From the NCBI GenBank assembly GCA_020216785.1, contig JAIWNO010000293.1:1-14611 (forward strand): a DNA stretch of 14,611 nt. Direction: 5' to 3'. This document shows, piece by piece, positions 1-6,403 of the stretch (the first letter of the stretch is position 1; each line of letters starts with the position of its first letter). Both the position numbers and the translations under genes were made by a program. This DNA is from Desulfomonile sp. Lineage in GTDB: Bacteria > Desulfobacterota > Desulfomonilia > Desulfomonilales > Desulfomonilaceae. The notes under the pieces are model-generated. The model did no database searches. It saw only the letters and a program-made list of their open reading frames with translations, and was not told the origin of the DNA.

Positions 1-596
1 AATTCGTGGCTCGCGAACGCCCCGCTGATGTTGATCTTCGCGCCTCGAACCACTATCCCTTCATTACCCTTTTCAACGATCTTCAGCGAGAGATACGGGT
101 CGGGCCAATCGATGACCCGCTTTTGGCGGTTGCCACGAGGCTCAGTGAGCGCACCCGCCACCGAGAGGTCCCTGCGTTGAACCATTTTCAAGTATTCGAG
201 GAACCTCGGATAATATTCAGTGCCGAGGTCACGGTCCATCTCCCAGGTGGTCGCGGCAAGCGCATGAAACGCATCGTATCCCACACATCGATAGATACAT
301 GTGCCAAGCCGTTCCGCAGTGAAAGTGCCCGCCCGCGCTTTGGCCACGAGGTCCTCTCTGCTCGCGCTCACGTACGTATAACGGTTCACGATATCGTCGA
401 TGAGCGGCGAATAACAGGTCATGACGTCGGCAAATCGCGGATCGAGTGCCCAGCGATAGCTCGCCTTGTTCGCCTCAACTACGGTGCGCGTGTTGCGGTT
501 TTCGAGTATGCTCTCCACACGCTTGCCGTTCATGAAGACGCGGGGTTTGAGTGATTTCAGGCTTTCCTCGAACTGCTCGGGCGTCATAAGGGCCAT
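1..596 (-). CDS. 4-hydroxybutyryl-CoA dehydratase-like protein (HpaB/AbfD family), 3' part outside window
   Basis: The reading frame is open from an ATG at 596 to the window edge, giving the first 198 residues. It begins MALMTPEQFEESL and resembles the N-terminal domain of the 4-hydroxyphenylacetate 3-hydroxylase / 4-hydroxybutyryl-CoA dehydratase family. Two cysteines, C100 and C104 in a TCIYRCVGYDAF context, fall where Clostridium aminobutyricum AbfD has the Fe-S ligands C99 and C103. FAD-only HpaB oxygenases are not expected to have them. I therefore infer a radical [4Fe-4S]/FAD dehydratase acting on a hydroxyacyl-CoA, which fits an anaerobe. The remaining ligands (a His and a Cys near residue 295) lie outside the window. 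The start has a strong Shine-Dalgarno GAGGAGG six bases upstream (603-609) and a good promoter. The exact substrate cannot be told from this half. Confidence 0.85.
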   Translation of the reverse strand, partial: MALMTPEQFEESLKSLKPRVFMNGKRVESILENRNTRTVVEANKASYRWALDPRFADVMTCYSPLIDDIVNRYTYVSASREDLVAKARAGTFTAERLGTCIYRCVGYDAFHALAATTWEMDRDLGTEYYPRFLEYLKMVQRRDLSVAGALTEPRGNRQKRVIDWPDPYLSLKIVEKGNEGIVVRGAKINISGAFASHE

Positions 597-654
597 GGCT
601 TGCCTCCTCAGGATGTGCCGGGCACGGTGTGGCTCGGTTTAAGGTTTGACGGTT

Positions 655-683
655 ATTATAGCAGGCACCGAAAAATTTGTCCG
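655..683 (-). promoter_or_regulatory. sigma70-type promoter for the AbfD-like gene
   Basis: On the minus strand a perfect TATAAT (660 to 655) is preceded by TGC, an extended -10. It stands 17 bases after CGGACA (683 to 678), which matches four of six consensus -35 bases. Transcription would start near 648 and leave about a 50-base leader before the ATG at 596. The placement just after the comF terminator is what an independent transcription unit should look like. Confidence 0.7.
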
Positions 684-695
684 ATCGCCTCGGAC
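679..695. promoter_or_regulatory. operator-like palindrome over the -35
   Basis: GTCCGA-TCGCC-TCGGAC is a perfect inverted repeat with 6-base arms and a 5-base spacer. It overlaps the -35 hexamer of the promoter at 655-683, where a dimeric repressor would block RNA polymerase. The regulator is not identifiable from the window. Confidence 0.45.
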
Positions 696-783
696 GAGTT
701 TGTTATCTCCAAATGCGACATGTGAACGCGGAGCACGCTTTGTAGAGCGGGTGCTCTTGCCGGCTCTCCGGCGGTGCGTGTTC

Positions 784-813
784 AGAAAACACTGCCGAGC
801 AAGCCGGCAGTGT
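784..813 (-). terminator. intrinsic terminator of comF
   Basis: A perfect 9-base stem (ACACTGCCG at 789-797 and CGGCAGTGT at 805-813) encloses a 7-base loop. Read on the minus strand it is followed by TTTTCT. It sits about 80 bases after the comF stop codon and upstream of the next promoter. The T-run is short, so termination may be incomplete. Confidence 0.65.
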
Positions 814-891
814 CACCTAACCAACAATGCTTGTCGGGTGGAAAGCCTGAGCAAAAGATCCGCATTTCGCGATACCCGCATGAGGACGCTG

Positions 892-1692
892 TCACGCGAC
901 GTGATCGTTTGTCGTGTCCCCGGCGGTCACGGTGCCGTCTCCGCCGGACGGAAGTCTTAATGCCAAAGCGAGCACATCCACGCGAGCAGGCGCTGTTTTC
1001 GAGATGGTTTGCGCTGCATACGCAATCGTGGAGCCTGTTGTGCATACATCATCAACGAGAAGAACACGACGGCCCTTCAGCCGCTCGGGTCGTGACACAG
1101 CGAACGAGCCGCGAAGATTGGCAGCCCTTTGGGCTTCAGTGAGCCCAACCTGTGGCGGAGTATCCTTGATCTTGCAAAAAGACGTCCGGTCCACCGGTAT
1201 GCCGATGGCCGCGGACAGCCCCTCCGCAAGGATCACCGCTTGGTTGAATCCTCGCTCGATCAGTCGTCGCGGATGAATCGGCATGGGAACAATCACGTCG
1301 TACGCCTGTCGGTTGAAATGACGGTCAAACGCTTCAGTGAGGAGTGACGCCAGCGCTGACCCCAGCGACAGACCGCCGTAGAACTTGAATCGGAGGATCG
1401 CCAGTCGCAGGGATTCCTCGTAGCTGAATCCGTAACGAGCGGCCCCAAAAACCGGCGAAGACGACAAGCAGCGGCCGCAGAATTCGGGACCGTCGGGAAG
1501 CAACGTCTGGACAGGCAGCCCGCACTTCTGGCACAATGGCGGAGCGATTTCACGCAGAGCGCCACGACACGCAGAGCAGAGCACCTCGTTGGATTCCAAA
1601 GGCGCCGCGCTCTCGCAGAAGGAGCACGTGCGAGGGAGGATCAGGTCCGCTACCGCACGCATCAACGCTGTAAGTTGGAGCTTAAAACCCAT
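892..1692 (-). CDS. comF: ComF family phosphoribosyltransferase-like protein
   Basis: The 266-residue product has the two-part ComF layout. An N-terminal zinc-binding region holds four CxxC pairs (C23/C26, C39/C42, C54/C57, C72/C75). A type I phosphoribosyltransferase domain follows, with the PRPP-binding motif VLLVDDVCTTGST at 210-222 and a PMPIHPRRLIERGFNQA segment near 136-151. ComF is known as a factor for natural transformation in some bacteria, and homologues are widespread in species with no known competence, so the actual role here is open. AGGAGG stands four bases before the ATG at 1692 and supports that start. It is transcribed away from the SAM hydroxide adenosyltransferase gene, with only 38 bases between the two starts, and ends ahead of a terminator at 784-813. 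Confidence 0.93.
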   Translation of the reverse strand: MGFKLQLTALMRAVADLILPRTCSFCESAAPLESNEVLCSACRGALREIAPPLCQKCGLPVQTLLPDGPEFCGRCLSSSPVFGAARYGFSYEESLRLAILRFKFYGGLSLGSALASLLTEAFDRHFNRQAYDVIVPMPIHPRRLIERGFNQAVILAEGLSAAIGIPVDRTSFCKIKDTPPQVGLTEAQRAANLRGSFAVSRPERLKGRRVLLVDDVCTTGSTIAYAAQTISKTAPARVDVLALALRLPSGGDGTVTAGDTTNDHVA

Positions 1693-1730
1693 TCCGCCTC
1701 CTGGAGAGGAGACCTCGGCGAAGGAATCTT

Positions 1731-2546
1731 TTGGACGCGGGAATTCCGTACAATACGCGATCGCAGCTCAAATTGGAAGCACCCATCACCATCACCACCG
1801 ACTTTGGCACAAGGGACGGCTTTGTAGCGCAGATGAAGGGGGTCATTCTCGGGATCAATCCCGCTGCCCGGATCATTGACGTGACCCACGAAATAGAGCC
1901 GTTCTCCATTGTCGAAGGAGCGCTCGTACTCAAAGGAGCGACAAAGTACTTCCCAGCGGGAACTATCCATGTAGCAGTCGTCGATCCGGGGGTGGGCAGT
2001 CAACGTCGCGGGGTCGCTATTCGCTGCCGAGAGTCGATGTTTGTCGGCCCTGACAATGGCCTGTTTTCCCTCGTTTTAGGCAGCGATCCGCGGGAAGCCC
2101 GAGAAGTCACCAACCCCGACTACATGCTCCCGAATCCGCACCCCACCTTTCACGGTCGTGACGTCTTTGCTCCGGTAGCAGCACACTTGTCGCGAGGGGC
2201 GACTTTCGAGAGCGTCGGACCGCAGGTGAACGATCTCGTGCAACTGGAAATCAGTGCTGTGAGGCGCTGCGCGAGCGGACTGGACGGCGAGGTTATCCAC
2301 GTGGACCGATTCGGGAATCTCTGTTCCAATATAGAAGCAGGGATGATCGACCATGACGTCCGGAGCGTCACGGTGGCGGACCGGGGAGTTCGCGCGTTCG
2401 GCGGCTTCTTCGGCCAAGTGGCAGTCGGCCAGCCTATTGCGCTTATTAACAGCTTTGGTTATCTAGAGATCGCCGTGAACCGAGGCAACGCGCACCGTGA
2501 ATTCGGGGTGGGCCGAGGCGCCCCAGTGCATGTGTTTTGGGCCTGA
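1731..2546 (+). CDS. SAM hydroxide adenosyltransferase (DUF62 / SAM hydrolase family)
   Basis: This family cleaves S-adenosylmethionine to adenosine and methionine using water or hydroxide, and is related to the fluorinase and chlorinase enzymes. The hallmark TTDFGTRDGFVAQMKGVI starts at residue 22. The Asp-Arg-His set described for the hydroxide transferases is present as D85 and R92 (in VVDPGVGSQRRG) and H141 (in TFHGRD). The length of 271 residues is normal. The start is a TTG preceded by AAGGA (1721-1725). A second in-frame TTG at 1773 would remove 14 residues and give a more typical N-terminus, but it has no clear ribosome-binding site. A TACAAT at 1749-1754 leaves open a promoter serving the shorter form. 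The gene stands alone, 149 bases before the glycosyltransferase. Confidence 0.92.
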   Translation: MDAGIPYNTRSQLKLEAPITITTDFGTRDGFVAQMKGVILGINPAARIIDVTHEIEPFSIVEGALVLKGATKYFPAGTIHVAVVDPGVGSQRRGVAIRCRESMFVGPDNGLFSLVLGSDPREAREVTNPDYMLPNPHPTFHGRDVFAPVAAHLSRGATFESVGPQVNDLVQLEISAVRRCASGLDGEVIHVDRFGNLCSNIEAGMIDHDVRSVTVADRGVRAFGGFFGQVAVGQPIALINSFGYLEIAVNRGNAHREFGVGRGAPVHVFWA

Positions 2547-2591
2547 TGCCGGTTTACTTTCAGAGGTGATAGTGCACAGGTGCATCGGTGT

Positions 2592-2615
2592 AGGAGGACA
2601 CGGCCGTGCGCTCCT
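2592..2615. repeat. imperfect inverted repeat after the SAM hydroxide adenosyltransferase gene
   Basis: AGGAG (2592-2596) and CTCCT (2611-2615) flank a 10-base palindrome CACGGCCGTG (2599-2608), with a 2x2 mismatch between. It starts 45 bases after the stop codon at 2546. It could act as a transcription terminator or mRNA 3' end, but no T-run follows it. Confidence 0.3.
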
Positions 2616-2695
2616 GTGTCGCCTTCCGAGGGATATTGCGCGAATCTTCTGAGCTTTCGGGTGACGTAATGTTAATCGGAATGAGGTAAGCTGCT

Positions 2696-3892
2696 GTGCC
2701 GAAAGCGAAAATCCTCGTCCTCACTACATCGTACCCGTCTCACGAACACGACCCGTCGTCAGTGTTCATCGCCCGGCTGCTCGCGGCGATCAAAAGGCGC
2801 GGGTACGATCTCGCCGTGATTGCACCATCGGACGGCACTACATACGGAGCACGAGAGATCGACGGCATCGAGACTTTCAGGTTCGGCTATTTCCTGCCGC
2901 GCTCTTTGGAAAGGTTGACCCGCACAGGCGGCGGCATCCCGGAAAATCTGGCGCAAAGCTGGCTTGCTCGGATTCAGCTTGTTCCCATGATGCTCATATT
3001 CCTGGTTCATGCGCTCCGCGGGGCGCGGCGAGCTGATCTCATCTATGCGAACTGGCTCGGCGCCGGGATCATCGGCGCAGTGGCAAGCCTGCTGACCGGC
3101 AAGCCGCTGGTGGTGTCATTCAGAGGCGACGACGGATATCTCGCGCGGGATCGATTCGTTTGGCGCGTCTTCACGAAATGGGTAGAGCGGCGAGCCAGCG
3201 TGATCGCGCCGGTAAGCGGCGAACTGGTACGCATCCTCGTGGAACTGGGCGTGCCGGAGACTAAATGCCGGCTCCCGCGATTCGGTGTGGACACGGAGAC
3301 CTTCCACCCGCCTGCCGAAAAAAAGCTGCGTCGTGAGCATCCAACAGTGCTGTTCGTGGGGAGCCTCATTCCAAGAAAAGGGCTCCACGACCTGCTTGAA
3401 GCATTGGCTTGCCCCGATCTGGCTAGAACGACACTTGTCGTGGTCGGGGACGGATACGATCGCTCACGGCTGGTGGAAATGGCCGATCGGCTCGGGTTGA
3501 GCGTCCGAATCGAATGGAAAGGGACCCTCGCACCTGGAGAAGTCGCCTGCGAAATGCGCTCTGCGGACATCCTATGTCTGCCCAGCTCGATGGAGGGCCG
3601 GCCCAACGTGGTGAACGAAGCTATGGCATCGGGATTGCCGGTGATCGCGACCCGCATCGGCGGCATTCCTGACATGGTGGAGGAAGGTAAAACCGCGCTT
3701 CTCCACGAGCCGGGCGATGTTCAAGGGTTGCGCCAGTGCCTCGTAGCACTCGTCCACGATCCTGAGGCTAGAGCGCAGATGGGCCGGGCTGGGCACGAGT
3801 TCCTCAAAAGCTCCGGCATTAGCTGGGACGTGACGGCCGAGGATTTTGACGCAATGTTCGGAAGCATTCTCGTGCGAAAGGAGGGCCGCTGA
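2696..3892 (+). CDS. glycosyltransferase family 4-type (GT-B fold)
   Basis: The 398-residue cytosolic glycosyltransferase has two Rossmann-like domains. The acceptor-side domain begins PKAKILVLTTSYPSHEHDPS with F24 following, a common family 4 opening. The donor domain begins at TVLFVGSLIPRKGLHDLLEAL (about 217-237), where R227 and K228 are placed to bind the sugar-nucleotide phosphate. The E-x7-E motif is E300 to E308 (EGRPNVVNE), followed by AMASGLPVIAT. It should transfer a sugar from a nucleotide donor during capsule, lipopolysaccharide or exopolysaccharide synthesis; neither donor nor acceptor can be read from the sequence. The start is GTG, with GAGGT eight bases upstream (2683-2687). 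No other polysaccharide genes adjoin it. Confidence 0.92.
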   Translation: MPKAKILVLTTSYPSHEHDPSSVFIARLLAAIKRRGYDLAVIAPSDGTTYGAREIDGIETFRFGYFLPRSLERLTRTGGGIPENLAQSWLARIQLVPMMLIFLVHALRGARRADLIYANWLGAGIIGAVASLLTGKPLVVSFRGDDGYLARDRFVWRVFTKWVERRASVIAPVSGELVRILVELGVPETKCRLPRFGVDTETFHPPAEKKLRREHPTVLFVGSLIPRKGLHDLLEALACPDLARTTLVVVGDGYDRSRLVEMADRLGLSVRIEWKGTLAPGEVACEMRSADILCLPSSMEGRPNVVNEAMASGLPVIATRIGGIPDMVEEGKTALLHEPGDVQGLRQCLVALVHDPEARAQMGRAGHEFLKSSGISWDVTAEDFDAMFGSILVRKEGR

Positions 3893-3914
3893 TTGCACTA
3901 CCCACCGCTGGTTT

Positions 3915-4046
3915 TCACGCCCTTTCCGGACTGATTGGGATGGGAGCGTTTTTCGAGAAGTCCACATACTCCGCGAGTTCGGCTTCTAGCCGACCCTCGA
4001 CGAGCAGCTGCCTGAAGAACCCAACATTGAAAGCTACGGAGCACAT
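3915..4046 (-). CDS. small hypothetical protein (possibly a gene remnant)
   Basis: The predicted 43-residue product MCSVAFNVGFFRQLLVEG... has an acidic amphipathic helix-like middle (EGRLEAELAEYVDF) and ends PIPISPERA. The frame stays open upstream to a TGA at 4107-4109, and the residues before the ATG (ISESETRGRILQRHPREM) also look protein-like. This may therefore be the C-terminal end of a longer, broken gene. An AAGGG lies only two bases before the ATG, too close to be a convincing ribosome-binding site. I do not recognise the family. It shares the gap with an S24 repressor remnant on the other strand. Confidence 0.3.
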   Translation of the reverse strand: MCSVAFNVGFFRQLLVEGRLEAELAEYVDFSKNAPIPISPERA

Positions 4047-4088
4047 TTCCCTTGGGTGACGCTGCAGAATTCGGCCTCGCGTCTCTGA

Positions 4089-4313
4089 TTCGGATATGCG
4101 GAAAGGTCACAGCCGCGGAACCGCGGACACCTTCATCATGATCCCGCCATACCCCATGTATTCGACGCCTGTGCCCGGGCAGCGGACGTAATGCAAGAAG
4201 TGGAACTCCACGCGGCGAATGAGGCGTACAAGCCGCTTGTGTTCAGAGGCAAGGACCGCTCTCGAGTTAGGATCCTCGGACGGCTGATCGGTGTCATTCG
4301 CACCAGGAACTAG
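4089..4313 (+). pseudogene. C-terminal remnant of a LexA/UmuD-type (S24) repressor
   Basis: The plus-strand frame ending at TAG 4311 contains, from 4191, MQEVELHAANEAYKPL and then RVRILGRLIGVIR. This matches the C-terminal strand pattern of LexA and UmuD relatives (VELlpeN-x-KPI ... G-x-xxGVIR). Further upstream, another frame gives weak matches to the preceding family segments: AEPR near 4117-4128, and IRRL-x-x-GSGRN near 4162-4190. It is interrupted by a TGA, so one frameshift and one stop would be needed to join them. No DNA-binding N-terminus, catalytic serine motif or start signal is visible. I read it as a decayed fragment of a self-cleaving repressor. The C-terminal similarity is good; the upstream reconstruction is tentative. 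Confidence 0.5.
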
Positions 4314-4430
4314 TTCCCGATTCGGGCACAAGGGTTCTTCTAAGACCGAGCGGGAGGCCACTACAAGAGTGCTCATGCGTCATCGCAAGCTGAGCGCGGC
4401 AATGGGAGGTTTCATAAAACTGCACGTAAC

Positions 4431-4442
4431 ATTTAATTAAAT
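4431..4442. repeat. AT-rich palindrome after the DUF169 gene
   Basis: ATTTAATTAAAT is a perfect 12-base palindrome in a strongly AT-rich patch (about 4428-4450) directly after the DUF169 stop codon. It contrasts with the GC-rich surroundings. It may mark the end of the operon or a regulator site; no canonical terminator stem is present. Confidence 0.3.
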
Positions 4443-4450
4443 AATTTTTG

Positions 4451-5233
4451 TTAGTCCTTTTCCTGTCCGAATCCGTATATTGCCGCTAACGCCTTAAATG
4501 GGCTCGCCTGTGCGCCAAAGTGCGAAATGGGATAGCGGATGCCCCGCTTGTAAAGAGTTTCAAGGTTCTTCAGGATTCGTCCGCACTCTTCTGCGGGAAG
4601 ACCGATCGCAAGCTCATCGTCCTGAGCGTGGCCGAATCGCCGTTCGCCGTAGCACGGGACCGAGAGCGACGGCACACGGTCGACGAAGCATCGGCCGATC
4701 ACGTCGGAGCATGAAGTCTCTCCGACCGAGAAGAAAACTAGGCGCTCGTATCGGTCGAATTGGATAGCATTGACCAGAAGCGCCATCTGGGCAGCGTTGC
4801 CGTAGAGCAGCACGATGTCGGGGATGAAAGGATCATAGGCCATTGGTGCGAGCATGAACGCTTCGTACTTGCCGAAAGGAATTCGCTGTATTACGCGTTC
4901 ACACGCTGCTGCATCTTCCTTTTTCTCCAGCCAGACCACACTGCGCATGGTGCCGTCGGCTACCCATTCCGGCACTTCGGCCAAGCCAAGCACGCTCGGG
5001 CAACTAGGCGGAACGAGGTCTTCCGCTGTGCCGCCCACCGTCCAGTCGAACGTGCGGACAATGGTAATCATCTGACAAAGGGTGAGCGGCTCCGGTGATC
5101 TGCGAAGCCATCTGTTCGAGTCCAGTTCTTCTCGTTTTTCCAGCATCTTCAGACCGACTGGGAAGGTCTTGAGCCGAAGGTAATGCTCCATCCCACGAGT
5201 CCACTTCGACCAGATGATTTCTTCAGCGCTCAT
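4451..5233 (-). CDS. DUF169 family protein
   Basis: The 260-residue product belongs to DUF169 (PF02596), a family of unknown biochemistry common in methanogens and strictly anaerobic bacteria. Supporting features are LTLCQMI with C53, VPPSCPSVLGL with C78, and CYGERRFGHAQDDELAIGLP at 194-213, which matches the family's characteristic G-(E/D)-R-x-F-x-x-x-QDDE segment. It has several other cysteines (C111, C175, C182). No signal peptide or membrane segment is present, so it should be cytosolic. The ATG at 5233 is preceded by GGAGGT at a close but workable distance; an ATG 30 bases further upstream lacks such a site. It is the last recognisable gene of the operon, 39 bases after the PHP gene. 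Confidence 0.88.
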   Translation of the reverse strand: MSAEEIIWSKWTRGMEHYLRLKTFPVGLKMLEKREELDSNRWLRRSPEPLTLCQMITIVRTFDWTVGGTAEDLVPPSCPSVLGLAEVPEWVADGTMRSVVWLEKKEDAAACERVIQRIPFGKYEAFMLAPMAYDPFIPDIVLLYGNAAQMALLVNAIQFDRYERLVFFSVGETSCSDVIGRCFVDRVPSLSVPCYGERRFGHAQDDELAIGLPAEECGRILKNLETLYKRGIRYPISHFGAQASPFKALAAIYGFGQEKD

Positions 5234-5272
5234 AGCACCTCCGCGGATTCGGCAAATTGCCAAAATGCGGCA

Positions 5273-5899
5273 TCACTGCCTCCGTTCCACGCTGTGACGA
5301 CCGCTCAGTATTGCGGCAACGAGTTGGTCCTCTGTCTCGATCGTATCGTTGAAGACGGTAACGCACGACCCGACAGCTTCCGGTCGGTGCGCGTCGCTTC
5401 CCGCGAGTTTCAGCATCCCCAACGATTCGGCGACTTGCCTGGCAAACTCGTTTTCTTGCTCCGTGACAAGACCGTTGCACACTTCCAACCCATGCACATG
5501 GGCAAAGGTGGGGTTTTGTTTTGCGGAATCGATATCCATTTCCAGCGCCCCGAATCCGAAAACCAGAAAGCCTCGGAACGGGTGCGCCGCAATTGCAACG
5601 CCGCCGACTGCGTCCACTCGTGCCTTGAGCTCAGCAGGGGTCCACATTCGGTCAGGCTCTTGTTCGAGGCCAAACACCACAATGTCGCCGCCGGTCGTGG
5701 TGATCTCTATGCCGCGAAAAACGGGTATACCATGCCGATCCGCAAGCAGCCCAGCCTCGTCACGGCTCCAGATCCGGCCGTGCTCCGTAATGCATACCGC
5801 GTCAAGTCCAGCCGTCTTTGCCGCGGTCATGAGCTGGTCGGGGGTCATGATGCTGCATTCGGAGTACAGGGTTGTATGGTTGTGTAAGTCGATGCGCAT
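5273..5899 (-). CDS. PHP domain metal-dependent phosphoesterase
   Basis: The 208-residue protein has the metal-binding motifs of the polymerase-and-histidinol-phosphatase (PHP) fold: DLHNHT (H6, H8), ITEHG (E39, H40), GIEIT (E65), AAHPFRG (H106) and GSDAHRPE (D169, H171). Stand-alone PHP proteins of this size hydrolyse phosphoesters, for example the RNase AM/YciV (TrpH) type acting on nucleoside 3',5'-bisphosphates or short oligonucleotides. The substrate here is not readable. It is shorter than YciV (about 290 residues), lacking much of the inserted region. A GGAG lies eight bases before the ATG. It sits 18 bases after a DUF2889 gene and 39 bases before the DUF169 gene, which implies cotranscription and perhaps a shared pathway. 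Confidence 0.9.
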   Translation of the reverse strand: MRIDLHNHTTLYSECSIMTPDQLMTAAKTAGLDAVCITEHGRIWSRDEAGLLADRHGIPVFRGIEITTTGGDIVVFGLEQEPDRMWTPAELKARVDAVGGVAIAAHPFRGFLVFGFGALEMDIDSAKQNPTFAHVHGLEVCNGLVTEQENEFARQVAESLGMLKLAGSDAHRPEAVGSCVTVFNDTIETEDQLVAAILSGRHSVERRQ

Positions 5900-5917
5900 A
5901 AAGAAACTCCGCTGAGG

Positions 5918-6367
5918 CTATCGCAGTTTGGCGTAGTGTTCGAGGTGGGGCCGGCGCGCGAAAAACTCAGCGGTGAACGCTTTCTTGTCCAGCTCAGGAT
6001 CAGACTCCAGCGCGGCACGCAATTTCCGCGCCAGTTCCGCCCTGGCCGCGGCTCTGCAGCAATCGATCATGAGCGCTGCCATGTGGCGGCATCCTTCCCG
6101 GCCAAGTTCCTTCTTGATCCTACCGTCGAGCTTGTCGTCGAGCTTCCAGCCCTCCGCCCGGATAAAGATGCCTTCCGCAAGCGGACAGCGTGACGTGGTA
6201 AAGCGCTTCATGCGAGCCTGGACGCGCTCGATGACAAGGCCGGGCCGGCTGATTGCAATCTCGCAAGCCATTGCGTACAGCTCGTCCTCGAGCACACCGC
6301 TGACGACGATCAGATCGTCGGACTGCTTCTGAACGCCTATCGACTTGTTCCTGGAATACGCGAGCAT
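5918..6367 (-). CDS. DUF2889 family protein (copy 1)
   Basis: I assign this 149-residue protein to DUF2889 from its overall pattern: an N-terminal beta-rich part (SDDLIVVSGVLEDELYAM), a middle ending AEGWKLDDKLDGRIKK, and the conserved helix start REGCRHMAAL (C93, H95). Its function is unknown, and it shows no signal peptide or membrane segment. The upstream ATG at 6394 has no ribosome-binding site. The ATG at 6367 has AAGG eight bases before it, and with this start the N-terminus aligns without gaps for 46 residues with the neighbouring copy 2, so I prefer it. It lies 36 bases after copy 2 and 18 bases before the PHP gene. Confidence 0.75.
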   Translation of the reverse strand: MLAYSRNKSIGVQKQSDDLIVVSGVLEDELYAMACEIAISRPGLVIERVQARMKRFTTSRCPLAEGIFIRAEGWKLDDKLDGRIKKELGREGCRHMAALMIDCCRAAARAELARKLRAALESDPELDKKAFTAEFFARRPHLEHYAKLR

Positions 6368-6403
6368 GATTGACGCCTTCGTCGGGAGCCGCATTTCTGC
6401 AGC

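Noticed and set aside
1..5. The window begins AATTC, as if cut at an EcoRI site.
   Set aside because: The AbfD-like coding sequence runs through the edge normally; most likely chance.
6..554. A 182-codon plus-strand open frame.
   Set aside because: It is antisense to the AbfD-like gene, which has a recognisable family, a good promoter and a ribosome-binding site.
1781..1800. A run of CAC and CAT codons reading as six histidines, like a purification tag or vector sequence.
   Set aside because: The six histidines lie in a different frame; the real frame reads PITITTDFG, the normal start of the SAM hydroxide adenosyltransferase.
3898..4110. A 70-codon minus-strand frame in the gap after the glycosyltransferase.
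   Set aside because: Its arginine- and serine-rich translation is less protein-like than the neighbouring frame at 3915-4106 and has no start signal.
3915..4376. A minus-strand frame of about 153 codons interrupted by a single in-frame TGA at 4107-4109, as in a selenoprotein.
   Set aside because: No convincing SECIS-type hairpin can be drawn just after the TGA, the ATG at 4376 has no ribosome-binding site, and the upstream half is better explained as antisense to the LexA/UmuD-like coding on the plus strand.
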